From Bacteroidota bacterium (GTDB lineage Bacteria; Bacteroidota; Ignavibacteria; Ignavibacteriales; Melioribacteraceae), in the NCBI GenBank assembly GCA_021801605.1, contig JAJYXU010000117.1:1-35814 (forward strand): a DNA stretch of 35,814 nucleotides, in the 5' to 3' direction. The position numbers were made by a program, and so were the translations under genes. Below, piece by piece: positions 7,441-15,241 of the stretch (position 1 is the stretch's first letter; each line of letters opens with the position of its first letter). The notes under the pieces are model-generated. The model did no database searches. It was not told the DNA's origin and saw nothing but the letters and a program-made list of their open reading frames with translations.

Positions 7441-9051
7441 ATGCGTAAATTTATGTCCATGGAAAGTGTACTTGTGCATATAGTCGATAATAAAGGCAAA
7501 TCACCTACTCAAGTAGCTGATGAGATAGGGAGTCAATATCTTGCGGAAATTGACATTGCTCAAAGAAAGGGGCTAGGGCAATTTTTTACTCCCCCCTTAG
7601 TTGCTCAATTTATGTCGTCGTTTTACGTATCACCAAACACCAAAATTTCAGAGATTAAAATTCTTGATCCAGGCGGAGGGACCGGAATTCTTTCGTGTGC
7701 ATTGATTGAAAGAATAGTGCAATCACACAAGTACCCTAAAAAGATCACTTTAACAATCTATGAGATTGATAGTGATCTTTCGAAGTATACTTCCCAAGTA
7801 TTAGAATATCTTAAATTATGGTTACAAGATGAATATGATGTTCAATTCATCTATACGTTATATACCGGTGATTTTATTTATGCCTATGCAGATACGCTTG
7901 AAAACCAAAATCGCATAGATGAGGAATACGATATAATCATTTCAAATCCCCCTTATTTCAAAATCCAAAAAACTGATGGACGAGTCAAGGCAAACGATAC
8001 GATTGTTCATGGACAACCAAATATATATGCGATGTTTCTGCACACAGCAGCTAGTTTACTGAGGGAGGGTGGCCAACTTATTTTTATAACTCCGCGTAGT
8101 TTTTCTTCGGGATTATATTTTAGGTTATTTCGAGAAAGATTTTTTTCCTTAGTTGATCTTGAATCAGTTCATCTATTTGAATCACGAACAGATGCATTTA
8201 AACGTGATGCAGTGCTTCAAGAAAATATTATTATATCAGCGAGACGAGTCACACGTAATAAATCCATTCATAAAATTACAATATCCACATCGCAAGGAAT
8301 ATCTGATATAGAGAACAAATCCATAGAACTTTATTCCTTTGACGAAATTTTTGATCGAACATCTTATCAAAAAATACTTCATCTTCCATCATCAAGAGAT
8401 GAAGCGGAAGTTGTTAAGCTCTTTAAGTCGTGGAAGGGAAATTTAAATGCATACAACATTCAAATATCCACAGGGCCGGTAGTATCATATCGTGCACGAC
8501 AATATATTTTTGCTACACAACAACCTGACATGGTGCTTGCCCCATTATATCTTTTATATAACGCCTCAAAAATGAAATGGGAATGGCCCGTATCTAGGAA
8601 TAATAAGGAACAATATATACAGGTATGCGACGATACTAAATCGCTTCTGATACCAAATAAGAACTATATTTTCCTGCGTAGATTTAGCTCGAAAGATGAT
8701 CATAGCAGATTAATCGCAACTCCATATTTTGCTGACAATGTTGAATCGAATGTGATTGGTGTTGAAAACCATCTCAACTATATTTATAGACCTCATGGAC
8801 ATTTAGACCGAAGAGAAATACTCGGGCTTTCAGCACTGCTCAATAGTTCACTGTTCGATACCTATTTTAGAACCTTCAATGGCAACATTAATGTGAGCGC
8901 TACTGAATTACGTGAAATGCCGTTACCTGATATTTCGCTCATCATGGAGTTAGGAAATAAATTGATACTCGAAAATAATTTTACTCAAAACGTAGTCGAT
9001 GAAATTGTAAGACAATTTTTCAAATCAAGGGAGGAGCTGAGAGTCGCATGA
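7441..9051 (+). CDS. Type II N6-adenine DNA methyltransferase, BsuBI/PstI type
   Basis: A 536-residue methyltransferase, slightly longer than M.BsuBI and M.PstI (about 500). GLGQFFTPPLVAQFM (~41-55) leads into motif I ILDPGGGTGIL (~77-87), which binds S-adenosylmethionine. The catalytic motif IV ISNPPYF is at ~166-172, the order expected for gamma-class adenine methyltransferases. The C-terminal half should hold the target-recognition region. It overlaps the endonuclease gene by 4 bases, the usual coupled arrangement. By family it should modify adenine in CTGCAG or a related site, protecting host DNA; the exact specificity cannot be read from sequence. AAGGA lies directly before the first ATG, so ATG 7453 or 7459 may be the true start. 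Confidence 0.87.
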   Translation: MRKFMSMESVLVHIVDNKGKSPTQVADEIGSQYLAEIDIAQRKGLGQFFTPPLVAQFMSSFYVSPNTKISEIKILDPGGGTGILSCALIERIVQSHKYPKKITLTIYEIDSDLSKYTSQVLEYLKLWLQDEYDVQFIYTLYTGDFIYAYADTLENQNRIDEEYDIIISNPPYFKIQKTDGRVKANDTIVHGQPNIYAMFLHTAASLLREGGQLIFITPRSFSSGLYFRLFRERFFSLVDLESVHLFESRTDAFKRDAVLQENIIISARRVTRNKSIHKITISTSQGISDIENKSIELYSFDEIFDRTSYQKILHLPSSRDEAEVVKLFKSWKGNLNAYNIQISTGPVVSYRARQYIFATQQPDMVLAPLYLLYNASKMKWEWPVSRNNKEQYIQVCDDTKSLLIPNKNYIFLRRFSSKDDHSRLIATPYFADNVESNVIGVENHLNYIYRPHGHLDRREILGLSALLNSSLFDTYFRTFNGNINVSATELREMPLPDISLIMELGNKLILENNFTQNVVDEIVRQFFKSREELRVA

Positions 9052-9983
9052 GCAAGATTGAAGAAGCACGAATTATCCTTCAAGAATTTGGATTACCCAA
9101 AGCACAACAAAATGAAATGGCAGCACTCACGCTTCTTGCTCTTTGTGGAATTACTGAAGCTGATAAATGGAGTTCAGCAAAACGGAAAAGCTTGCAGGTA
9201 ACCAAAGGTATTATGCAATTTATGACAGATCAGTATAAAAAGTCATATGCACCTAATACACGAGAGACGGTTCGCCGACAAGTACTTCATCAGTTTGTAC
9301 AAGCAAGAATTGCTGATTATAATCCTGATGATGTTACTCTACCCGTAAACAGCCCACGCGCTCATTATGCAATATCACAAGCCGCTCTGAAAGTGATTAA
9401 AACATACGGTACTAAAAAATGGCATGATGCGCTCACACAATTCAAGGAAGAGGTTGGTGAGCTCACAAAGAAATATGTAAAAGATCGTGATATGCAAATG
9501 ATTCCCTTGCAACTACCTGACGGATCAGTCATAAAGCTTTCACCCGGAAAACATAATAAAGTGCAGGTAGCCATTGTCAATCAATTCGCCTCTCGCTTTG
9601 CCCCAGGTGGACTGCTCTTATATCTTGGTGATACGGCTAAAAAAGATTTGATTACCGAGACTAAAAAACTATCTGAACTAGGCATCCCAATAAATCAGCA
9701 CAGTAAACTTCCCGATGTGGTAATATTTGATCCTCAGAGAAATTGGCTGTTTCTTATTGAAGCGGTTACTTCACATGGACCAATTACTCCGAAGCGGATT
9801 GTGGAGTTAGAAGACCTGCTTAAAAATTGTCATGCAGGGAAAATTTACGTATCAGCATTTCCTGATTTTGCTGAATTCAAGAGACACACGAATGACTTAG
9901 CGTGGGAAACAGAAGTATGGATTATGGAACATCCAACACATATGATTCATTTTAATGGTGATAAGTTTCTTGGACCAAGATGA
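9048..9983 (+). CDS. Type II restriction endonuclease, BsuBI/PstI family
   Basis: A 311-residue protein, close to R.BsuBI (316) and R.PstI (326). The C-terminal catalytic region reads LPDVVIFDPQRNWLFLIEAV then TSHGPI (~221-247), the family's variant of the PD-(D/E)xK core, and FLGPR at the end is typical. The N-terminal ~150 residues are helical and should form the DNA-recognition part. It is translated with the methyltransferase through an ATGA overlap. No small controller (C) protein gene precedes the pair; the XRE regulator at 11618 is 1.6 kb away and reads the other way. The reading frame appears intact, so an active system is plausible. Recognition of CTGCAG is expected from the family, not proven. 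Confidence 0.87.
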   Translation: MSKIEEARIILQEFGLPKAQQNEMAALTLLALCGITEADKWSSAKRKSLQVTKGIMQFMTDQYKKSYAPNTRETVRRQVLHQFVQARIADYNPDDVTLPVNSPRAHYAISQAALKVIKTYGTKKWHDALTQFKEEVGELTKKYVKDRDMQMIPLQLPDGSVIKLSPGKHNKVQVAIVNQFASRFAPGGLLLYLGDTAKKDLITETKKLSELGIPINQHSKLPDVVIFDPQRNWLFLIEAVTSHGPITPKRIVELEDLLKNCHAGKIYVSAFPDFAEFKRHTNDLAWETEVWIMEHPTHMIHFNGDKFLGPR

Positions 9984-11621
9984 GAAATGAGTAGTATATA
10001 AAATCTACGAGACGAAATAATGCTTGATTTCTTGTCGATGAAAGAGAGGGAAAAACTCCTCAAAGAAATGAGCATCATTAAAGATGAACCTGAATCTAGA
10101 ACAATACCCGTGTTATTATGGAGGACAACACTTCTCAGATTAGAAAAGTTTAGTCGAAAAAAGCTGCACAAGAAAGAAGTGGTTCAAGTGTATAAATCAT
10201 TCTGTGACTCCAATGGAATTTCACTTGCAACGCTCTACCGAAAAAAACTATCGTTTCGGAAAAATGGCATTAAAGGATTAATGCCAGCATATCATCAGAA
10301 TAAAATCCACAAAAAGAAAATAGATGATGTTGAGTATTTAGAAATCCAGCATCGAATTGATTTGAAACATCCGATTGAATCAATTCTCGAAATTGTAGAT
10401 AATCTTAGCGATGCGAAATCAATCGATGCGTCAAAAAAGGAATTGTTAAAAACAGTATCGCATTTTCTTGATTCCATCAAAAGTTTTCGAGGAACTAATA
10501 ATGCGTTGAAAGTTCATAGAACACTTAACAAAGATGAATTACAAACATTGCATGATCTCAAAAGCAGTATTCATAGAAATGTTTCCCAACGAGCGATTGT
10601 TGTTGAAATGCTCTTACGCAATGAACCGCTTATTGAAATCGTGAGTAAGAGTAAACGAAACGCAAAAACAATTTATCGATGGAAGAGTCGATTCGAAAAT
10701 GAAGGGATGAATTTTCTAAATGTAAAACGGAGCGGTGAATCATTTCAGAAAATTATGGAAGAACGAAAAAACAGAATTGCGAAAATAATTCACTACCCAC
10801 CGAATCATTATGACATCAATAGATCATCATGGAGTTTGATTGCTTTAGCAGAAGCATATCAAAAAGAACACAAGGAAAGAATCGGCCCTCATGCGATTTC
10901 TCGTGCTATTAAAGAAATGGGATACACTTTTAAGAAAGCGCAAAAAGTTCTTACGAGTGAAGATCCTCAGTATCAAGAAAAAGTAACGGCAATTAAGGAA
11001 GTTAAATCGTCACTGAATGATACTGATTCATTATTCTTTATAGATGAAGCGGGTCCCTGGGCTGTAAAGCCATATGGTGGAAAATCAATTCACGCACCAG
11101 GAGAAGTTAAAACATATCCTCAATATCCTTCTAAGAAAGGCAGTATCACCTTTATAGGAGCGTACGAGGCAACGAAGAAAATTATTCTCTGGAAGTTTAT
11201 TAGCCAAAAGAATTCTGAGGCAGTTATCGAAATTCTAAAAATAATTGTTCGCTACGCTCATCATAAAAAACAGGTATTTGTTACATGGGATTCTGCATCA
11301 TGGCACGATTCCAAATCTCTACATGATTTTATAGAGTTTCACAATACATCACATGAGCCAAAAATTATCATCTTACCATTGCCATCAAAAGCGCAATATC
11401 TCAATACGATAGAATCATATTTTAGCGGAATGAAGAAAGCCATCATTCATAACAGCAATTACCAAAGTAGCGATGAAATGATCGCGGCAATCGTAAGATA
11501 CTTCAAAGAAAAAAACTTGAGAAATCTAAAAAAGTATTCTCAGGATAAATTTATTGAAGCAGACTTCGAAAGCGGACTACATAAAAAAATAAACTGAGGT
11601 TTACACTAAAAAATTTCTCAT
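9980..11621 (+). mobile_element. Possible IS630-like unit with short inverted ends
   Basis: The transposase gene lies between two inverted copies of ATGAGAAAT (9980-9988 and 11613-11621), with looser similarity a few bases inward (TAGT and AAA-CT). The left copy contains the stop codon of the endonuclease and the right copy the stop codon of the XRE gene. There is no clear TA duplication outside the repeats, which IS630 insertions normally leave, so the boundaries are uncertain and the repeats may be chance. Confidence 0.3.
10020..11597 (+). CDS. IS630-like DDE transposase with extended N-terminus
   Basis: A 525-residue transposase, well above the ~340 residues usual for IS630. The catalytic half has the DDE_3 pattern: LFFIDEAGPW (first Asp ~342), VFVTWDSASWHDS (second Asp ~424) and YLNTIESYFSGMKK (Glu ~465). 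The N-terminal half has two successive helix-turn-helix-like units (ISLATLYRKKLSFRKNGIKG, ~60-85, and KSKRNAKTIYRWKSRFENEG, ~215-238) joined by a helical linker, which should bind the element ends. All three acidic residues are present, so it may be active. It lies between the restriction genes and the convergent XRE gene and may be a passenger IS or part of the island itself. Confidence 0.8.
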   Translation: MLDFLSMKEREKLLKEMSIIKDEPESRTIPVLLWRTTLLRLEKFSRKKLHKKEVVQVYKSFCDSNGISLATLYRKKLSFRKNGIKGLMPAYHQNKIHKKKIDDVEYLEIQHRIDLKHPIESILEIVDNLSDAKSIDASKKELLKTVSHFLDSIKSFRGTNNALKVHRTLNKDELQTLHDLKSSIHRNVSQRAIVVEMLLRNEPLIEIVSKSKRNAKTIYRWKSRFENEGMNFLNVKRSGESFQKIMEERKNRIAKIIHYPPNHYDINRSSWSLIALAEAYQKEHKERIGPHAISRAIKEMGYTFKKAQKVLTSEDPQYQEKVTAIKEVKSSLNDTDSLFFIDEAGPWAVKPYGGKSIHAPGEVKTYPQYPSKKGSITFIGAYEATKKIILWKFISQKNSEAVIEILKIIVRYAHHKKQVFVTWDSASWHDSKSLHDFIEFHNTSHEPKIIILPLPSKAQYLNTIESYFSGMKKAIIHNSNYQSSDEMIAAIVRYFKEKNLRNLKKYSQDKFIEADFESGLHKKIN

Positions 11622-12061
11622 AACGGTTTTCCTTTATTGAACTGTTTGCGAAAAAAGTCATTTACTCTGAACAGAAAATCTTTCGATGACTTTCTTTTAT
11701 TAGCTTCCCACTTTGCTAAGGTAGTCGGATCGATGTCTATTTCTTTTGCTAAATTTTTCTGTGAAATACCCCGTAACTTTCGATACAGTTTTATCTGATC
11801 TCCCAAAGAAAGAGTATCGAGTTGAAATGGGATATATCCAAGAAATTCTATGATCTTCGGGATATATTTAATAGATGGGTTGCTTAGATTCTTTTCCCAA
11901 TTATAAATACTTGTTTCCTCGACACCTATAATACGAGCAATATCCTTTTGAAATAGATTTTGCTCTAGTCTTCGTTTTCTTATATGTCCCCCTAAGGATT
12001 GTGGATTTTTGAGAATATTTGATGGTTTTTGAGCTGTTAGTATCAACTTGCAGATTGGCAA
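11618..12061 (-). CDS. Tandem-HTH XRE-family regulator at the island edge
   Basis: A 147-residue protein with two Cro/C1-type helix-turn-helix domains: IRKRRLEQNLFQKDIARIIG with SIYNWEKN (~27-60) and IKLYRKLRGISQKNLAKEID with TLAKWEAN (~88-120). The two halves look like an internal duplication. The only upstream start codons in frame are TTG at 12061 and TTG at 12046; the frame stays open past the island edge into comM DNA, where AAGGA precedes the first TTG. Its promoter and ribosome-binding site may therefore come from comM, or the gene may have lost its original 5' end. It is convergent with the transposase. It could regulate the island or the restriction genes; no target is shown. Confidence 0.72.
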   Translation of the reverse strand: MPICKLILTAQKPSNILKNPQSLGGHIRKRRLEQNLFQKDIARIIGVEETSIYNWEKNLSNPSIKYIPKIIEFLGYIPFQLDTLSLGDQIKLYRKLRGISQKNLAKEIDIDPTTLAKWEANKRKSSKDFLFRVNDFFRKQFNKGKPL

Positions 12062-12069
12062 CGCAGGTA

Positions 12070-12555
12070 TGTCCTTGTGGTTTTTTTACTGATCCTAATA
12101 AGGAATGCACCTGCAATACAATGCAAATTCAAAAATATATGGCAAAAATTTCAGGTCCTCTTTTAGACAGAATTGATATTCATATTGAAGTTCCCGCAGT
12201 AAAGTTTAAAGAGCTGGCTTCTAGCTCTACCGGCGAAAAATCAAGTGAAATTAGAAAACGAGTAATCTCTGCAAGAGAAATCCAGCAATTGAGATTTTCC
12301 GGAATAAAAAATATTTATAAAAATGCGGACATGGCATCTAAGGAAATCCGTAAATTCTGTAAAGTTGATAATCAATGTGAAGAATTATTAAAGATGGCAA
12401 TGACACGGTTAGGATTGTCGGCTCGGGCTTATGATAGAATTCTAAAAGTGAGCCGAACAATAGCTGACTTAGATGGATCAACTGAAATAAGGCCGCAACA
12501 CATTTCTGAGGCGATTCAATACAGAAGTTTAGATAGGGAATTATGGGGGCATTAG
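12070..12555 (+). pseudogene. comM: comM/yifB C-terminal fragment, cut by the island
   Basis: The frame gives CPCGFFTDPNKECTC, then KISGPLLDRIDIHIEVP, SARAYDRILKVSRTIADL and AIQYRSLDREL. These are hallmarks of the Mg-chelatase-like AAA+ protein ComM/YifB from its NPCPCG motif to the C-terminus, about 161 of ~510 residues. The sequence before residue CPCG is island DNA, so the ATP-binding part is separated and this fragment cannot work alone. In other bacteria ComM is a branch-migration helicase used in natural transformation, and comM is a known target for genomic islands such as the AbaR group in Acinetobacter. The remaining reading frame has no internal stop, suggesting a recent insertion. 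Confidence 0.85.
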
Positions 12556-12672
12556 TACGGCTGTTGAGTGTAAACAGTTAAAAATCTTTCTCAAATATTT
12601 CCATCCATTCATTCTTAGTGTTAAATTTCCTCTTAGAAATCAAAGCTATTAACTAACTGAACAAATCCTCCG

Positions 12673-13773
12673 ATGAAGAAAATATTGTTTCTGCTTTTCA
12701 TTTTGTTTGGAATAGATCTCTTTGCCCAGGATCAAACCGATCTTGAATTTTTTATTAAAGGTGCACAGGTAACCGACATAACAAGCGACGGAACAAACTT
12801 ATGGTTTGCTACAAACGGAAATGGAATTTTTAAATACATTCCTAAGAGCAACGCCTGGATGACGTATTCTACTTCCATTGGCAATTTACAGCACGATTTC
12901 TTTTATTGCATTGCGGCAAACAAAGATTATGTATGGGCAGGTTCAACAGACGGACTTTTCATACTTGATATAAAACGGGGTACCTGGACAAAAAGGAAAT
13001 TTGGTTTAGGCGGTCAGCTTGCAAATTGGATTCGTGCACTGGCATTTGATAAATATGAAAACGTACTCTGGATCGGACGTTTTAAATATTTAACTAAATT
13101 CGATCTTAACGAAAAAAAATATTCCGATTATGATTTAACCGTCCGCAGCAATGAGAAAACAAATAACATCAAAACAATTCAAGTTGACGGCGATTCTCTT
13201 GTATGGTTTGGTACCGAAGCCGGTTTGCATAAGTATGATAAAACGAAAGACCTAAAAGATAAGAATGCAATTACTTTTTATGATACAAGATATAACCACT
13301 TTGACGGCGAAGGCGAACAAGTCTCGATCACTTCTCTACTATTCGAAAGAAAAAATATTTGGATAGGGCTTGATGAGTTTATCACTCCGGAGCGACCGGA
13401 ATTTAATCTTGGCGGGTTATTTCGTTTCAACCGCAGAAATGATTGGCAGCGGTTCGACTATAAGAGCGGTTTGCCTGCAAACGGGGTTTACGACCTTGAA
13501 AGAACAGGGAATTATATTTGGGCATCGTTATATCAGTTTGGAGAAAGCACAAAAGAAACTTTTGGCAGAGGAATTGTTTTGATTGATCGAATTACAAATC
13601 AAATTATTCCAGTGCGCGATGAAAGAATACCTGCTACTGTCTACTCTATCTTTTTTGACGGAACAAATATTTGGCTGGGCACAGAATCAGGATTGATAAA
13701 AATAAATTTCTTTAACAAACTTGCACAATGGATGGGAATCCATGGCAATGCCAAAATGGGAGTTAAGAAATGA
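12673..13773 (+). CDS. Secreted beta-propeller protein
   Basis: A 366-residue protein beginning with a signal peptide (MKKILFLLFILFGIDLFAQ). The mature part has repeated blades of the two-component-regulator-propeller type: NLWFATNGNGIFKY, YVWAGSTDGLFILD, LVWFGTEAGLHKYD, NIWIGLDEF and NIWLGTESGLIKIN. No histidine-kinase or output domain follows, so it is a stand-alone periplasmic or surface propeller, probably for binding. It is the first gene of the envelope operon and overlaps rfaE1 by 4 bases (ATGA). The ligand is unknown. The 117 bases before it contain only AT-rich sequence without a clear promoter. Confidence 0.75.
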   Translation: MKKILFLLFILFGIDLFAQDQTDLEFFIKGAQVTDITSDGTNLWFATNGNGIFKYIPKSNAWMTYSTSIGNLQHDFFYCIAANKDYVWAGSTDGLFILDIKRGTWTKRKFGLGGQLANWIRALAFDKYENVLWIGRFKYLTKFDLNEKKYSDYDLTVRSNEKTNNIKTIQVDGDSLVWFGTEAGLHKYDKTKDLKDKNAITFYDTRYNHFDGEGEQVSITSLLFERKNIWIGLDEFITPERPEFNLGGLFRFNRRNDWQRFDYKSGLPANGVYDLERTGNYIWASLYQFGESTKETFGRGIVLIDRITNQIIPVRDERIPATVYSIFFDGTNIWLGTESGLIKINFFNKLAQWMGIHGNAKMGVKK

Positions 13774-14765
13774 TCAATGTCTCGCTTAGAAAACTGAATG
13801 CCTTAAAAAATAATTTCAAAGGAAAGCGGATCGCCGTAATAGGTGATTTGATGCTTGATTGTTATTACTGGGGCGGAATCAGCAGAATATCTCCCGAAGC
13901 ACCAGTGCCCGTTCTGGAAGTTGATAATGAGTTCTACCGTTTCGGCGGAGCTATGAATGTTGCATACAATATATTAACTCTCGGCGGCATCCCTTTTCCA
14001 ATCGGAGTGATTGGAAAAGATAATGAAGGAAAAATTTTTAGAAAACTATTAAACGAAAAAAATATCTCTTCAAAAGGAATTGTGGTTGATTCCAAACGAC
14101 CAACTACATCAAAGACACGTGTTATCGCAGACAAACAGCATGTTGTTCGTATTGATAAAGAAAAGAGAAATAAAATTTCTCCTCAGACCGAAAAGAAAAT
14201 TTTGGATTTGTTAAAAAAGACAATCAAAAACATCGATGCAGTTATTCTGGAAGATTACAATAAAGGTGTTCTTACGGAAAGTTTAATAAGACAAGTAATT
14301 GAACTTGCACATAAAGCAAACAAAGTTGTAACCGTAGATCCAAAATTCGATAATTTTTTTTCATACCAGAAAGTTACTGTCTTTAAGCCGAATAGAAAGG
14401 AAACAGAAGATGTCTTTGGAACCAGAATTCGATCCGATGAAGATATTTCTAAAGCGGGACAAAAATTATTAGAACAGTTAAATTGTAAATACGCACTTCT
14501 AACATTAGGAGAAAATGGTATTGCCCTTTTCGAAAAAGGGAAACCGGAAAGAAGAGTGCCTACAATTGCCAGAAAAGTTTCGGATGTTTCCGGCGCAGGC
14601 GATACGGTAATATCAACACTCACTATGGCTCTTACAGCCGGAGCTGATATTTTTGATGCTGCATATCTTGCTAATTATGCAGGCGGCTTGGTTTGCCAGG
14701 AAGTTGGAATTGTTCCTATTGAATTAAATAATCTGTTCAACGCAGTAGCCAAAGAGTTAAAATGA
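13770..14765 (+). CDS. rfaE1: D-glycero-beta-D-manno-heptose-7-phosphate kinase
   Basis: A 331-residue PfkB-family sugar kinase equal to the N-terminal half of E. coli HldE. Near the start are IAVIGDLMLDCYYWGGISRI and SPEAPVPVLEV, the characteristic heptose-kinase region, followed by FGGAMNVAYNI. The C-terminal PfkB signature DVSGAGDTV (~270-278) carries the catalytic base Asp. It phosphorylates heptose 7-phosphate to the 1,7-bisphosphate in the ADP-heptose pathway for lipopolysaccharide. The adenylyltransferase is a separate gene overlapping by 4 bases, so the two HldE activities are split here. Confidence 0.93.
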   Translation: MINVSLRKLNALKNNFKGKRIAVIGDLMLDCYYWGGISRISPEAPVPVLEVDNEFYRFGGAMNVAYNILTLGGIPFPIGVIGKDNEGKIFRKLLNEKNISSKGIVVDSKRPTTSKTRVIADKQHVVRIDKEKRNKISPQTEKKILDLLKKTIKNIDAVILEDYNKGVLTESLIRQVIELAHKANKVVTVDPKFDNFFSYQKVTVFKPNRKETEDVFGTRIRSDEDISKAGQKLLEQLNCKYALLTLGENGIALFEKGKPERRVPTIARKVSDVSGAGDTVISTLTMALTAGADIFDAAYLANYAGGLVCQEVGIVPIELNNLFNAVAKELK

Positions 14766-15241
14766 ACTACGTAAAAAATATTGATGAACTTACAGCAATC
14801 AGAAATGATTTGAAACGGCAGAATAAAAAAGTTGTTTTCACTAACGGCGTCTTCGATATTCTTCATGCCGGTCACGTTGATTATATCTCTAAAGCGAAAG
14901 AGAAAGGCGATGTATTGATTGTTGGCGTAAATTCCGATTCCTCAGTAAAAAGAATTAAAGGCGAGCTTCGACCGATTGTTCCTCAACATGAACGCGCTTT
15001 TATTATTTCTTCTCTTAAACCGGTTGATTACGTTGTAATTTTTGACGAAGATACACCAAACGAAATTATTAACAAACTGATACCTGATGTTTTGGTAAAA
15101 GGTGCCGACTGGTCATTAGAAAAAATTGTTGGGCGAGAAATTGTTGAAGCAAACGGCGGTAAAGTGGAAACAATTGAATTTGTAAATGACCGATCTACAA
15201 CGAACATAATTAAAACAGTTCTTGAAAGATTTAAAAAATAA
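14762..15241 (+). CDS. rfaE2: Heptose-1-phosphate adenylyltransferase
   Basis: A 159-residue nucleotidyltransferase equal to the C-terminal half of HldE. FTNGVFDILHAGHVDYI (~27-43) holds the HxGH nucleotide-binding motif, GVNSDSSVKRIKG follows, and VNDRSTTNII near the end matches the family's ISTTxxI region. It makes ADP-D-glycero-beta-D-manno-heptose from heptose 1-phosphate and ATP, the step after the RfaE1 kinase and a phosphatase. The start overlaps rfaE1 and the stop overlaps the TamB-like gene by one base, indicating tight co-expression with envelope assembly. Confidence 0.93.
   Translation: MNYVKNIDELTAIRNDLKRQNKKVVFTNGVFDILHAGHVDYISKAKEKGDVLIVGVNSDSSVKRIKGELRPIVPQHERAFIISSLKPVDYVVIFDEDTPNEIINKLIPDVLVKGADWSLEKIVGREIVEANGGKVETIEFVNDRSTTNIIKTVLERFKK

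Larger units (their letters stand above)
1..12069. mobile_element. Genomic island (right part) inserted in comM
   Basis: Everything left of about 12069 is accessory: a conjugation-type ATPase, a regulatory pair, a ubiquitin-like operon, a restriction-modification pair, a transposase and an XRE regulator. At 12070 the sequence becomes, in frame, the C-terminal third of ComM/YifB, starting at its conserved CPCG motif. The codon before that motif is GTA (Val) where the family has Pro, and the upstream residues do not look like ComM, which places the junction at about 12067-12069. The left boundary, the other part of comM, any target-site duplication and any integration genes are outside the window, so the type of element is unknown. 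A weak 8-base direct repeat (TTTTTGAG at 12006 and 12026) lies close to the end. Confidence 0.72.

Noticed and set aside
12006-12033. Direct repeat TTTTTGAG, 20 bases apart, as transposase-binding sites at the island end
   Set aside because: Only two 8-base AT-rich copies lying within the XRE frame; too weak to call without the left end for comparison.
12019-12069. Start of the comM-like frame at ATG 12019
   Set aside because: These codons are island DNA (partly antisense to the XRE gene) and do not resemble ComM; only the part from CPCG on is comM.
1-12200. No CTGCAG (expected BsuBI/PstI target) found by eye in the island, while about five occur between 22000 and 32200
   Set aside because: In AT-rich DNA only about one site is expected in 12 kb, so absence is not significant; the enzyme's specificity is also not proven.
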